Assembly (NCBI RefSeq): GCF_032854445.1
Contig: NC_088300.1
Coordinates: 20,503,608 to 20,567,607 of the forward strand
DNA from: Liolophura sinensis
Taxonomy: Eukaryota > Mollusca > Polyplacophora > Chitonida > Chitonidae
Reading direction: 5' to 3'
Length of the DNA stretch: 64,000 nt
Under the pieces are notes generated by a model that saw only the letters and a list, made by a program, of their open reading frames with translations, did no database searches and was not told the origin of the DNA. The position numbers and the translations under genes are program-made. Positions 19,370 to 30,600 of this stretch are shown here, piece by piece (the stretch's first letter is position 1; every line of letters begins with the position of its first letter).

Positions 19370-20060
19370 TATGACCAAAGATGTAAGTAAAAATATACAA
19401 GAAATGCTAGATATAGGTGCCATACGAGAGTGGAACAGCCCATTCCCCACAGAAAATTCTTTGAGATTTAGTATGGACTACCGCTAACTTAATTCCAGAA
19501 CAATCAGAGACGCGTATGACTTGCCTCGCATCGATTAGACCTTGGACTGCCTAACAGGTGCAAAATTGTTTACCAAACTTGGGCTTCGACCAGGTTTCTG
19601 GTTGATAGAAGTTCGAGAGGAGGATAAATACAAAACTGCCTTATCCGTAGAACTACTCGGGTTTTATGAATGTAAAATGTTTGCCCTCACTAACGCCCGG
19701 CTACCTTTCACAGGCTTATGTAAAACTGTGTTAGGGATATCAATCTAATAGAGTGTCAGGTTTATATTGACGACATTGTTTTCTCTAAGGCCTTGGAAGA
19801 ACATCTAGTGCGACCGGAAAACGTGTTCGTCCGCCTGCAGCATGGTTTAAAACTGAAGCCTTCTAAGGGTGAGTTTTTTCCAAACTAAAGTCAGATACCT
19901 GGGACACATTGTGTGGGAGCACAGCCTTCAAGCTGATCCTGAGAAAATCGAAGTTTTAAAGTGCTGGCCGGAGCCCAGAAATCCAAAAGAACTTAGACAG
20001 TTCCTCGGATTCTCGGGGTATTACGGCCGTTTTGTGGTAAAATTATGCGCACCTTGCTAT
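19370..20060 (+). pseudogene. Gypsy reverse transcriptase remnant
   Basis: Readable across frames: IQEMLDIGAIREWNSPF, LDCLTGAKLFTKLGLRPGFW, VYIDDIVF at about 19759-19782 (the YIDD box), VRYLGHIVWEHSLQADPEKI and PKELRQFLGFSGYYGRFV. Stops occur at least at 19487 and 19746. RNase H is not recognisable: a SINE fragment and unrelated sequence lie at 20090-20300. Confidence 0.85.
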
Positions 20061-20112
20061 ACTTCTCCACGTACGACTTAAATGTCGTGTACATGTCCGG
20101 TTTACAACATTG

Positions 20113-20167
20113 CGGGTTTCCACCCATAATGCTGGGCGCCGTCGTATAAGTGAAATATTTTTGAGTG
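20113..20167 (+). mobile_element. SINE 3' fragment
   Basis: GGGTTTCCACCCATAATGCTGG then GCCGTCGTATAAGTGAAATA matches the SINE centre-tail of the family seen at 17410, truncated on both sides, inside the decayed gypsy element. Confidence 0.75.
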
Positions 20168-20459
20168 GACGCTCTTTCTCGGCATCCTGCCATTTTATCT
20201 CCTGCGGTTTGCGCAGGCCAAAGTTTGGGTGCTGGACCATTGGTGGAAAGTTTAGGGTGTTCTCTGGACCGTGACTAGGAAGAAAAGGTGAGTCTTTTAA
20301 CATGTGTGGCGGCATCTCTGGTATGTTTGCCATTGCTATCCGATGTTTGCCTTTTCTATCCGATCATTCTGGATGGCGTTCATCTCAGCTTTCTGACCCA
20401 GCAATTGCAAGAGTTGCTTTTATAAACAACTTTATAGCGGACGGAAAACAACCTCAAAA

Positions 20460-21065
20460 CAAGGGAGTGCGTGACGACATGGGTCACCTTGGCGTGTCCA
20501 GTACCCTGGACATTTGTCGTAAATCCAAACCGCCCAGTAAAACCTCCTTCCTTGTGAGGGTTAATTCCACCCAGCCCATGGAGTTGGTTTGTCTTGATTA
20601 CCCATCTTTGGAAACTTCCAAGGGAGGTTATGATGATATCTGATCATTTTACACGGTACGCTCAGGCCTTACCGACCAAGAATGAAACTGTCAGATTAAC
20701 GGCTTGAGTATTGTTCGATTATTGCTTTGTACATTACGCTTTCCCGGTGCGACTCCATAGTGACCAAGGTAGAAATTTTGAGTCCGATGTGATCAAAGAG
20801 TTATGTACAATTGCTGGAGAGGAGAAGACCCGGACGACCTCTTACCATCCAAAAGGTAATGGTATGTGTGAACGTTTTAATTAGAATTTGATTCACTTCG
20901 CTAGGTGTTCTAGCGGAAAAGCAGAAGTCTGATTGGGACAGCCATGTTCCGTGTCTTGTACACGCATACAATGGCACCAGACCCGAGTCAACAACCTATA
21001 CTCCATATTACCTTATGTTCGACCGACACCCTCGGTTGCCTATTGATGCATATTTGGTATTGACC
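20460..21065 (+). pseudogene. Gypsy integrase core remnant
   Basis: PMELVCLDYPSLE (first Asp), [12 protein letters not shown] (second Asp) and [11 protein letters not shown] (Glu) mark the DDE core, followed by YNGTRPESTTYTPYYLMFDR. Interrupted by stops near 20639, 20705 and 20881. Confidence 0.82.
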
Positions 21066-21200
21066 CTAATGATTGTAACATAAAGTCACCTAAAACAACG
21101 TACGCCTCCGAACTCCAAAAAAGGTTGGAGTGTGCTTACAAATTAGCCTCCGCTGAAGCTTTTAAGTCTTCAAGTAGATATAAGAAGCGGTAGGAGAGGT

Positions 21201-22107
21201 AAGAGAGTCGACTAGGTGATCGAGTACTCTTGAGAAATGCTGGACTGAATGATGAACATAAATTAGCAAACCGGTGGGGAAACACATCCTCCACACTTCC
21301 AGTGATATTACACGTAAAACATTTAATTCAAAATATATATGTGTACACATTTACATATAAAACGTGTACTGATAACTGATCTGAGTTTGGACAGTAGTGA
21401 TGTGGTAACCATTCAAATTGTAATTTTATTCTTACTTTATAATTAATTATCCGTATTAGTCGTTTATGAGTGTTATAAAAGAATTTACAATTCCCTGTTA
21501 TTACATGTACATGTGTTCTCCACAGCGGGGACGGGGGAGGGGGGGGGGCGGTGTAAAATGTCTCCTCTGTCCATAGCTGAGAGTTGTCTCTGCGTAGAGG
21601 TATAGGTATGTGTGCTTTGTTTAGTACCATGCTCATGAAGGCAAGTTAAGCTTTTGCACCTCAAACGTCTGCCCCACTTGCACCCTGGCCTTTGCGTGGG
21701 CACTTGTACCTCTGATGGTGGGGTTCCTGCAGGGTGAGGTTTTCTTCCAAGTAAATAAATATATTTTACATTATATTTATATAATTTCTGTATCAAATTA
21801 CCTCCCTTTACCTTCTTCGTTTTTTCATAATTTTTATAACTTATTTACTTTTGGCAGTGGGACATTAAAGATGTTTACAATTTTTCTGGCGTGTGCATGT
21901 GTATCGTGTGAGGTAAAAGTTTCTCACATATACACACAAAAATACCCGTTACTGTATCCATTTGGTAATCACGAATTTTTTCTTAATTCTTCTCCAGACT
22001 TTGTTGAAGTCCATCTTTTTGATTTACCACAAGTATGTGTTTTTCACATTTCCACAACGATGTTTCAATGGCAAGGCAATTAAACCAAGCGCCAATAAAT
22101 GCTGTTT
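21201..22107. other. Intergenic, no gene recognised
   Basis: AT-rich, with a G-rich run near 21527-21550 (GACGGGGGAGGGGGGGGGCGG). Open frames are short and without recognisable motifs. Confidence 0.55.
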
Positions 22108-22534
22108 CTAAAATGATAAAAAGGTACCTGAAATGCGACGAAAGCCAGCCATGACCTGATCAGCTTCAAGCCCTCTCGGAAACCTCCTTAGTAATCGACC
22201 GATACTGGCTGCTACATCTTCCCGCACAATCCTAGACACACTAGACTTGAAAATATCACATGAACAGTCTCCCATGGTTATCAGAAAGCTGTCCTTGGTC
22301 ATAAATCAGAGACATACAGACTTGGACCACCACAGGCAGTGCACCAGATGTGTTTCTCTCCAAGTAAACAAGGCAGCCTGACAAAAATATGATCGTCTTG
22401 GGCCAAAATCGGTACCACACCCGTACCTGGTGAAGTGTGCATGATTGTTCCAACAGATTTTGCCTGTCACGTAAAACACCTTCTGGACAAATGCGATCAA
22501 TTGTCCGCCTGATATTTCGCCTAGCAGCCGCCAT
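22108..22534 (-). pseudogene. PIF/Harbinger transposase (HARBI1-like) fragment
   Basis: The minus strand gives MAAARRNIRRTIDRICPE, then YRFWPKTIIFLSGCL, then, after a frame change near 22300, DIFKSSVSRIVREDVAASI and RRFPRGLEADQVMAGFRRIS. The last two match the helix-turn-helix and the start of the nuclease domain of Harbinger transposases. It breaks off at a possible splice donor (CAG/GTACCT at about 22124), so the catalytic DDE part is not present nearby. Near 22696-22713 a TIR-like GGGCCCGGTTTCACAAAG closes the unit. Confidence 0.65.
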
Positions 22535-22559
22535 GATTGGTGGTAGTATTTTGCTTAAG

Positions 22560-22713
22560 CAACCTCCTTACTATACTTAAGCAATTTACGTAATTTGCTC
22601 AAGTTTTGCGTGTGGCTTAAGTTTTTTCGAGAACCACACCATGTTGGACTTAAGCAAATCACTAACGACTTAAACAATTTACTGAACTTAAAAAGCTTTG
22701 TGAAACCGGGCCC
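22560..22713 (-). repeat. Harbinger-like terminal region with subterminal repeats
   Basis: It ends in GGGCCCGGTTTCACAAAG (minus strand, 22713-22696). Between 22550 and 22690 the motif CTTAAGCAA, or close variants, recurs five times, as in subterminal binding sites of DNA transposons. Confidence 0.5.
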
Positions 22714-22724
22714 ATGACTGGTTG

Positions 22725-22835
22725 GGTCGGTGTCAGTATACTGTGACAGGGTGGGGTGTCATGTCTAATGTCTTCAGCATGATACTTTAGTGGCTGCAGC
22801 ACTTTAGCGACATGGTCTCGCCATGTCACCATGGA
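22725..22835. repeat. Interspersed repeat also present at 38951-39061
   Basis: Both stretches share a GTGTCGGTATA..TGTGAC..G..GTGTCATGTCT..TGTTTTC pattern. They are non-coding and of unclassified family. Confidence 0.45.
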
Positions 22836-23922
22836 GACATGATATACACATATAATGACTCATTATCGTCATATGACAAAATTGTTTAGTACAATCTTAA
22901 ATCCCAAGCATGCATGCAAACATACATCAGTCGTAAGCTTGCATTCCCTGGTCGTTGCAGAAAGAAAAGGATTTTTAAAAAGTAATAAATAGCATCTGGT
23001 GAACTGTTAATGTTGTATAGAATAAAATTGGGTGTCTCATTTTGACTCGTCCACAAACATTGTTCACCTCCGTTTTCTCGACAAATGTCTGCAGCATTTC
23101 ACTTTCAGTCCTTTATTTATTAACTTTATAAGAGTACATTGCTACGTACTCGTCTACAAATAGAAACATGGGATTGGGTATTTCCTACCGATGTCGCCAT
23201 ATGAGGGGATTAATTACAACAACAAAGCCGCGTTGTGTAACCTGACATTTCCTACCCTGACCTTTTCGAATATAAAGTGATCGTTATTTCACCTACAACC
23301 CATACGGGAAGCCAGTCGCATCAAGAATAATTCCGAGACGACCACGTGTAGTATGTTGTTCAATCAACATTTGTGAGTAGGCTAAATGCCATACATATTT
23401 CCAGGATCTGCTCAGTTCTGGCCAGAGTTAGTTCCAGTGCCTTTATACATGTACGTCTGTGGTTTCCAAAGTTAGGAAAAAGATATTTTATCTTCGAGCA
23501 CTCTGAAGGTCGGATATCCCTTGAGTTAGCTCTGTTTTTCTTCCGTTTCTCCGGATGGTGACACTTTAGATTCTGGTGTAGATAATTCTTCGTTGTTTAC
23601 TGGTGCTTATTTGGTTTCTGCCTCAGCTGAATCTAAAACCTTGAGAACGTTTTCCACCTACAATTGCGAAATTTTTACAAATTTACAGAACTATATTTCT
23701 TATACTCAAATAATTTCTAAACTAAGCATTTTCTGATTTTAGAGCCACTTCCAATGAAAATATATAATCGCCATAATATCAGTTGATAACACTACATAGT
23801 AGTTATTAATACATTTAAGAAACTGCTTTTAAGGTATCAGTAGTGTTAATTAGGTTTTTGCTTCTTACGGTACATTTTAGTTTGTTGTTTCAATGTTCTT
23901 CCCAAAAATTTGCCATGTGGTA
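22836..23922. other. 3' flank of the STAND gene
   Basis: No coding frame is recognised. On the minus strand AATAAA at 23117-23112 is the nearest clear polyadenylation-type hexamer downstream of the stop codon at 23923, about 800 bp away. Whether it is used cannot be told. Confidence 0.4.
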
Positions 23923-24686
23923 TTAAGGCTTGTCCCTTCTCACCTTTTCTGAAATTCCATCCTCGTTGCTCCATCTAACCTTTATCTCAGAGAGAAATTT
24001 TCTCGCGAGATCAAATCTAGCTGCCATGGCAACTGTCTCTGAGGCAAACATTTGGAACCTACATTCATCCATGGAACTCTCGTAGAGTCGTTCTGCAAAC
24101 GGGACAGCGTCACAAACTTGATTGTCCTCTCGCATGTATAGTATTACATTGCACAACAATATCTACAATCAAAAAGAGTGAACAGTTTGCCATGAAATCT
24201 GAATTCCATCCTAAAGTGAAAACGAATGTTTTAATACTTTTCTAGAAGAAAAATCGATTCACAGCCTTATACAATGTTCACACTTTTTCATACCTCTTTG
24301 CACTAAAGCGGTACACAACAGGATCTGTGTTTTAAATGTTTCCATCACCCAAGAGGCGATTTTGTGGGCGATGGTATGTATTTATTAGAATATGAGACGT
24401 TTCATTTCAGTCGTATCCATATATATATATATAAGTTACATAATAGCATTCATCACACACCTTGCTGCTTGGGAAGTATTTCAATCCCATGTGCAGAACC
24501 TCCATTATCAGATCTCTCTTTTCAGGTCCACACCAGCCAGCTGCTTGTTTGAAGAACTCGTCCCCTTCTGTCCCCTCAGTGGAAGTATGATAGTTCTCAA
24601 TCATTCGCAGGAAACCTTCCTTGTCATCGCGCGGTATCATGTGCAATTCCGCGGTATACTCAACCAAGCCTTTTGAGAACGGCCAG
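23923..24686 (-). CDS. Exons 25-26: C-terminal region of the STAND gene
   Basis: Residues about 1097-1251. Exon 25 reads WPFSKGLVEYTAELHMIPRD and EVLHMGLKYFPSSK; exon 26 reads ILLCNVILYMREDNQVCD through to DGISEKVRRDKP and TAA at 23923. They look helical, possibly a further degenerate TPR pair. Exon 25 joins exon 24 through a donor (AGT/GTAAAG) whose read-through would meet TAA after one codon. Confidence 0.82.
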
Positions 24687-27600
24687 CTGAAATTTAGTTA
24701 AAACTTGGAATAATATAAGGTGCAGGCATAAAACAGTTATGCATTTATTAATGCTTTAACAGAATATTTACCCGAGTGTAAACTGTGTTTTGGAAACGCT
24801 TAAAAAATTAATTTGTTCATTTTAAGAGAAATTCTGTAGTCTGAGTGATGCTAGAATTTGTCCTGTTATTATAACATAATGTCCTATTAATATTCTGTCA
24901 CATTTAAGATAATATTGTTTAAGTCTAATAGAATTTGTGAGTTACATTTAAGAGAATGACCTGATGTAATAGCAGAATACATTTCAGCATCACTCACACA
25001 AAAGAATTTCTGTTAAATTTAACTGTGTGCTATTACTTTGATAGCCGACGTCGAACTGCTTCATCACAAAAACAACTGGGCACAAACGGACAACACTTGG
25101 AATTGAGCAATACACAAATGTCTTCCCGTTATAAAATTGTTTAATACTTTACACTGACATTGAGATAGCATGTTCCAAACTATATTCTTTAGGATGCTCC
25201 GGCCTTTGGTCCTCTGGGAGCTTTGAGTCTAAGAAGTGAAGGTGGATGTAGTTTCTGTCGCACGCAACCGAACTCTTCAGCATCGCCATGGTTATCTTCC
25301 TGGCATCATCATAGCGACCCTTCTCCAAACAGTAGCGGGCAATCTCAGCGTGCAGCCTTGGCAGACAACGGTCCATTTCATTCTTTTCAACGAGAGCATT
25401 GACTGAAAATCGGGAAAAGTAATATCTTACAACAACCACAAAAAGCATGGGACAGCTAAATCTGAATCTGACCACAAAACATCACGGATGTGACTGTTAC
25501 AGTTTAAACAGTTTTCATTTCCAACTACCATGGCTTTAGCACAGTTACGAGAGCAGGGCTTGGCGCATGTAGACATATGTATCATGCATGCCTTCATTTT
25601 GTTACATTTTGGAATTGAATTTGAATCCATGCTTAGAAAATCATCTGTCCATGGTTACATGTTACCACATTTACTACCTAATTACTCTACTGGTGTCTAG
25701 GTTAAATGGGTGTTGCGCTCAGGAACGTGGCTCCGTGGTTTAGAAGTGGTATACAAATGTCGGATATGACGCTCAGGCGCACTACTCGTGTTACAGAAAC
25801 TTCTGGCGATTTCATGGGGCTTGTTCTCAAAGGGGACTTACGACGATCTTACACTTACGCCCGCCTTAAGCCACGAAAAACCTGTAAATATGATGGCAAA
25901 TGTGGAACACAGACGCCACGTTAAGCGTCAGGGAAAACATTATGCATTTTTCAGTAACTCGCCTCAGAAAACACTCGTCGCAGCCTTTCGTCAACTTTTA
26001 TGTTGTTGTCCCTGCGATGTTGCGTCAACTTTTTTTTACCTTTAATTTTTCTTTGAAGAGCTCTACATCTTGTTCAAATCTAGGTAGTTAATTGGTCCTA
26101 GAAGCTACGCCCGCTGGAGAGATTTAAGACGTGCTTTGAGAAACCGACGCAGAAAAATAGTAAGTCTGTCGTAAATACCATACGCCGTCACAGAGTTAAG
26201 ACACTTTTGAGAAACAACCTCCAGTGCTGGTATGACGAGAACGTCCCACATGCCACATAACTTAAGCACTGTTAATCTGTGGATGGGCGTCGGGATCCTT
26301 CGGGGTCTTCTTGTTTTCTTGCTGGTCGCCGTTCTATCATTGAGTATACGGCGTAAATCACCAATCAAATAAATAAATACGATAACCAACAAGGAGCAAG
26401 ATGGACTTCATAATTGCATGGTATAAGAGGAAGTCTGGCGTATATGTACTATGACTTCATTACTGGTATGAGACGTTTAACGTTTATGTTAACACCGGGA
26501 TTCAATTACATACAAAACTCTTCTGTGTCTTCGGTACTTCGCTAACAAATATCGTCAACGGAAAAGCCTACTTACACGCCGGCCAGTAATAAGGGAGGCT
26601 CTCCTCTTGTCTGCCTTGATGCCTAGCTAGGTTGAGCGCCAGGTTCTCTCTTGCCATGATTATCTCTTTGAGGTGACTTGGATATTCATTTACCTATAAT
26701 GGAAAAAGATATGAAAGGAGTAAGATTTTCAAGTAGAGGAAAAGGAGTAGATAACAGTAAAGGTTGTTCCCGACATTGTGAATAATGACATATAGCAAAA
26801 TCCGAGTAAATAGAGTAACACAAAAAAGCAGCATGTCGGATAAGAAATCTACTTAAATCTGAGCTGCACCTTGTTGCAAAATTTCAAAGTTAAACTTGTC
26901 AAAAATACGTGTCTACCAAACACTAAATTATTCCACCTGTAAACTAAACTTTCACGACTTAACACAACTACCATACTTAGCCAGGCGGTGTTAACTTGTA
27001 CACAAAACTACTTAGACAGGCGGTGTTAACATATACGCAAGAATGCTTAACAAGAACAACTATACAGGAGGGGTTATTGTGTATTTTTTAGCCAGAGTAA
27101 AAAAGTATAGATATGTACAACTATGCGTTCGCGATATTCTAACATCCAGAATAGCATAGCAGAATAGCAGAACATTTTCCCTTTTTCTTAACTTTTGTAA
27201 CTTTTTGCTAGGTTTCCACGTTTTCACCTTGGTGAAACAAGTGGAAACGTTTTCACCCAGGTGGAAACTCACGTGATGCAAGAAGCCTCGTTCTCGTTTC
27301 CGTGGGCAGAATGATGATGAACTACAACAGGTAAGAGCTTCAGCATGACGGAGAAAGGCGTGGAAGAGACAAGTCACATGGAATTCCACACGACCTCCCC
27401 AAAATGTGTCCCCAAAATTTTATCTGTAGTCAAAATGATTTCATCTTCCATTTTCCGCCATTTTTGGACCAAAACGAGGCATTTGGTATCACATGAGTAT
27501 CGCCTGGGTGAACCTTTTCACGCAGGTGAAACCAGTTTCCACCTGGGTGAAAACGGTTTCCATTTGGGCGCAAACCTTCTCACCTAGGTGAAAACCTTTC

Positions 27601-30600
27601 AACCAAGTGGAAACCTAAGAAAAAAGTTATAAAAGGAAAAAAGGAAAATGTCGTATATGGACCATCATAGATTACTCTTAGCATTTGGGTATGAGTTGTA
27701 ATGTATAAAGGCTAGACATTACGGGACCTCCGTGGCTCAGTTGGTTAGCGCGCTAGCGCAGCGTAATGACCCAGGAGTCTCTCACCAATGCGGTCGCTGT
27801 GAATTCAAGTTCAGCTCATGCTGGTTTCCTCTCCGGTCGAACGTGGGAAGGTCTGTCGAAAACCTGCGGATGGTCGTGTGTTTCCCCCGGGCTCTGCCCG
27901 GTTTCCACCCACTATAATGTTGGCCTATAAGTGAAATACTCTTGAGTACGGCGTAAAACACCAATGAAATAAATAAATAAATAAATCGACATTATGTTTT
28001 TCTCCATGTTTCACGGTTGTTGGTTTTAACATCACCTCATAGATTCTTAAGGCGTTTCTGCAGTACTCCTCAGCCTTGGTAAAGTTGTTGCGTATAACTT
28101 CGAGTGTACTCAAGTTCAAGTTAGCCACAGCTGTGCTCGGATGATCTTCTCCCACTGCATTCACTTTTATCTCCAGCGATCTACAACACATAATGGCCTT
28201 AAAGCTACGTTATTTATTTATTTACTTTTTTTATTCCATTGGTGTTTTACGCCGTACTGAAGAACATTCACTTCTGTGACGGCATTATGGTCGGAGGAAC
28301 TGGGCAGACCCTGCGGAAACTCGCCACCATCCGACAACAAGTTTATCTGCACACAACTAATGACTCCTCGACGGACTAACTTTATGTACTACGTCGGTAT
28401 CTCAAAGCACGTCTTAAATCTCTCCGCTAGGCGTAACTTCTACGACCTATAAGTGATCTAGTTTTGGACAAAAACTGGAACTCTTAAATGAAAAAATTGA
28501 ATAAAATATACACGCACTTACGTAGAGACAACAACAAAGAACAGAGAGAAACCGTTTTGGCGGCGAACTTTCACATTTCGCCACCGTACTCCTTTCTTGA
28601 TGGCTTAACTTGAATGCTGCAGGTTATCGAGATCAGATCCTTCAGTCTGATGTCGTTCCCTTTCCAATAGTGTCACGGCCCGAATCACATTTCAGCAGGA
28701 CAATGGTCGTTTCAATACGGTTCGGATGACAATAACATTTATGGATGCAAACAACTTTCATGTGGACGCATGGCTTACAAATTCACATGGTTTAGGACCT
28801 ACTGAGAACATTTGAGACGAAATGAACCGACACCAGCCCTACAAAATTGACGTAATGGCTGGTGGCCTAACCAGGATCTGGACAGAAGAAAAATTCCCGA
28901 GCACGGCGCTGAAGACCATTCACATAAAAAAGACAAGTGTTAGTATCTACAAAAGCTCACCGTTTATACAGTTTTTCAGCTTCGTCAAGTTGGTTCATCT
29001 TCCTGTGACAGAGGGCCATGTTTGTCATCAAATTTCCTATTGTTAATGGCAGCTGACCGGGAAAAGCCTCCTCGTACATCTGAAAAATGTTAATTTTGAA
29101 TTTTGTGTCGGTGCATGGTTTTATAAAATCACAAATATTTTATGATCCCAACAACCGTATTTAATCTTAGAATCCACTCTTTCCGTTCAACAGTAAATAT
29201 TACAACAGTAGAAGTAATAAAAACTTCACCCAAAGGCGAAAACAAAAGTACAAAAACTGACATGCAACATTATAAATATGGTTAGTTGGCCCATATATGG
29301 AATTTAACCATTTAACTGCATTTTATTCCGTCAAAAGAGAATCCGAAAAAAATGTGTTAAAAGAAAAGAACATATTTATACAACCCATACCTTAAATGAA
29401 AGAGCTATACCTGAGGTTAAATGAAAGATCTCAATTTTCTGCCAGCAGTGCTTGTTATCTGAATATTAAATAGTTGAAGATCAAAGACTTAGAAATCTTC
29501 TTTAGGCCGTGATTTTACCAGATTACATACGTCATCATGTATAGCTGTGTGGCCCGGTAGCACATCCAAAACTTTTCCATTTTAGAGTTGGTTTTCACAG
29601 ACTTTAACACCACGATTGTCACGATATACATGTGTATATAGTTGAGACTGGAAATGTATGTTAATCATATGGTAAGAGTAAATTCTTACGCATCATGACG
29701 TCGCAATGAATATTCAAGAGGAGTCAAGAAGGTTTTCGATGGACAAGCCCAAAAACATGTCGGGGTTTCAATGTTCCTCGAATCGGTGGATTTTGTAGAA
29801 AAGATCGATGCTTAAAACAGTTTTTTTTCTTAAGAAAACTTTAGAAAATCTATAAAAAAAAGTTTCATACAGTTTGTATAGCTCTTTTATTTAAGGTATA
29901 CGTTGTATAAATGTGTTCCTTTATTTTAAGGTATTTTGGGGTACAGTTTTAACTGATCTTTCCAATAACGCCCTCCTCTATTTTTTTTTTTTGTTTCGCT
30001 TTTGGTAATACTTGTTCTGCAACATACCTGCAAGGCTTTTCTGTAGTATTCTAAAGCCTTAACGAAGTCCGAACGTCCATTCATATAGACATTTCCCAAG
30101 TTTACGTAACAATCAGCAGTTTTCTCCGCCTTATTTTGTTCCACTTTCTCTTCGTATTCGATGGATTTGTAAAACATTTCTTCAGCCTATGAAACAGGCA
30201 AATATTCCATAAATCTGTCCATATAAATAAATGTCCATACAGCCTAACAAATAACTGAGTTTCCACCGGAATCTGCCCGGTTCCCCAAACTATAGTTCTA
30301 GTCGCCGTTGACAAAAGAAATATCATTGAGTATAGCACAAAACACCAATCAAATAAATAAATGAAGTCAAATAACACTAAGTTTAGGAAACTTAATAAAG
30401 TCTGAAGAAAGCCAACGCTAATTTTCAGAACGCTGCTTGCGATGCTTTCATAAAATATTTAAAACAGATTATTCCACGTCACTATATTTAATGTATCCTC
30501 AATTTTTTTCACTTTTATGACGGGAGCCATCAGTATCGTGGGAGGAAACTTGGCAGAGTTCAGGGGAAACTCACGACCACCGGCAGGTAGCTGACAGACC

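Larger units (their letters stand above)
17940..21200 (+). mobile_element. Decayed Ty3/Gypsy retrotransposon, PR-RT-IN order
   Basis: Remnants in order on the plus strand: a gag-like stretch (AILDAIRKSLRGEAARV, about 17956-18002), protease near 18500-18600, RT about 19370-20050, integrase about 20480-21060. All are broken by stops and shifts. No LTRs could be identified. The ordinary domain order contrasts with the element at 1250-7916. Confidence 0.8.

Noticed and set aside
25706..26091. Overlapping plus-strand open frames in intron 23
   Set aside because: Low-complexity and repeat-derived, with no splice or domain support.
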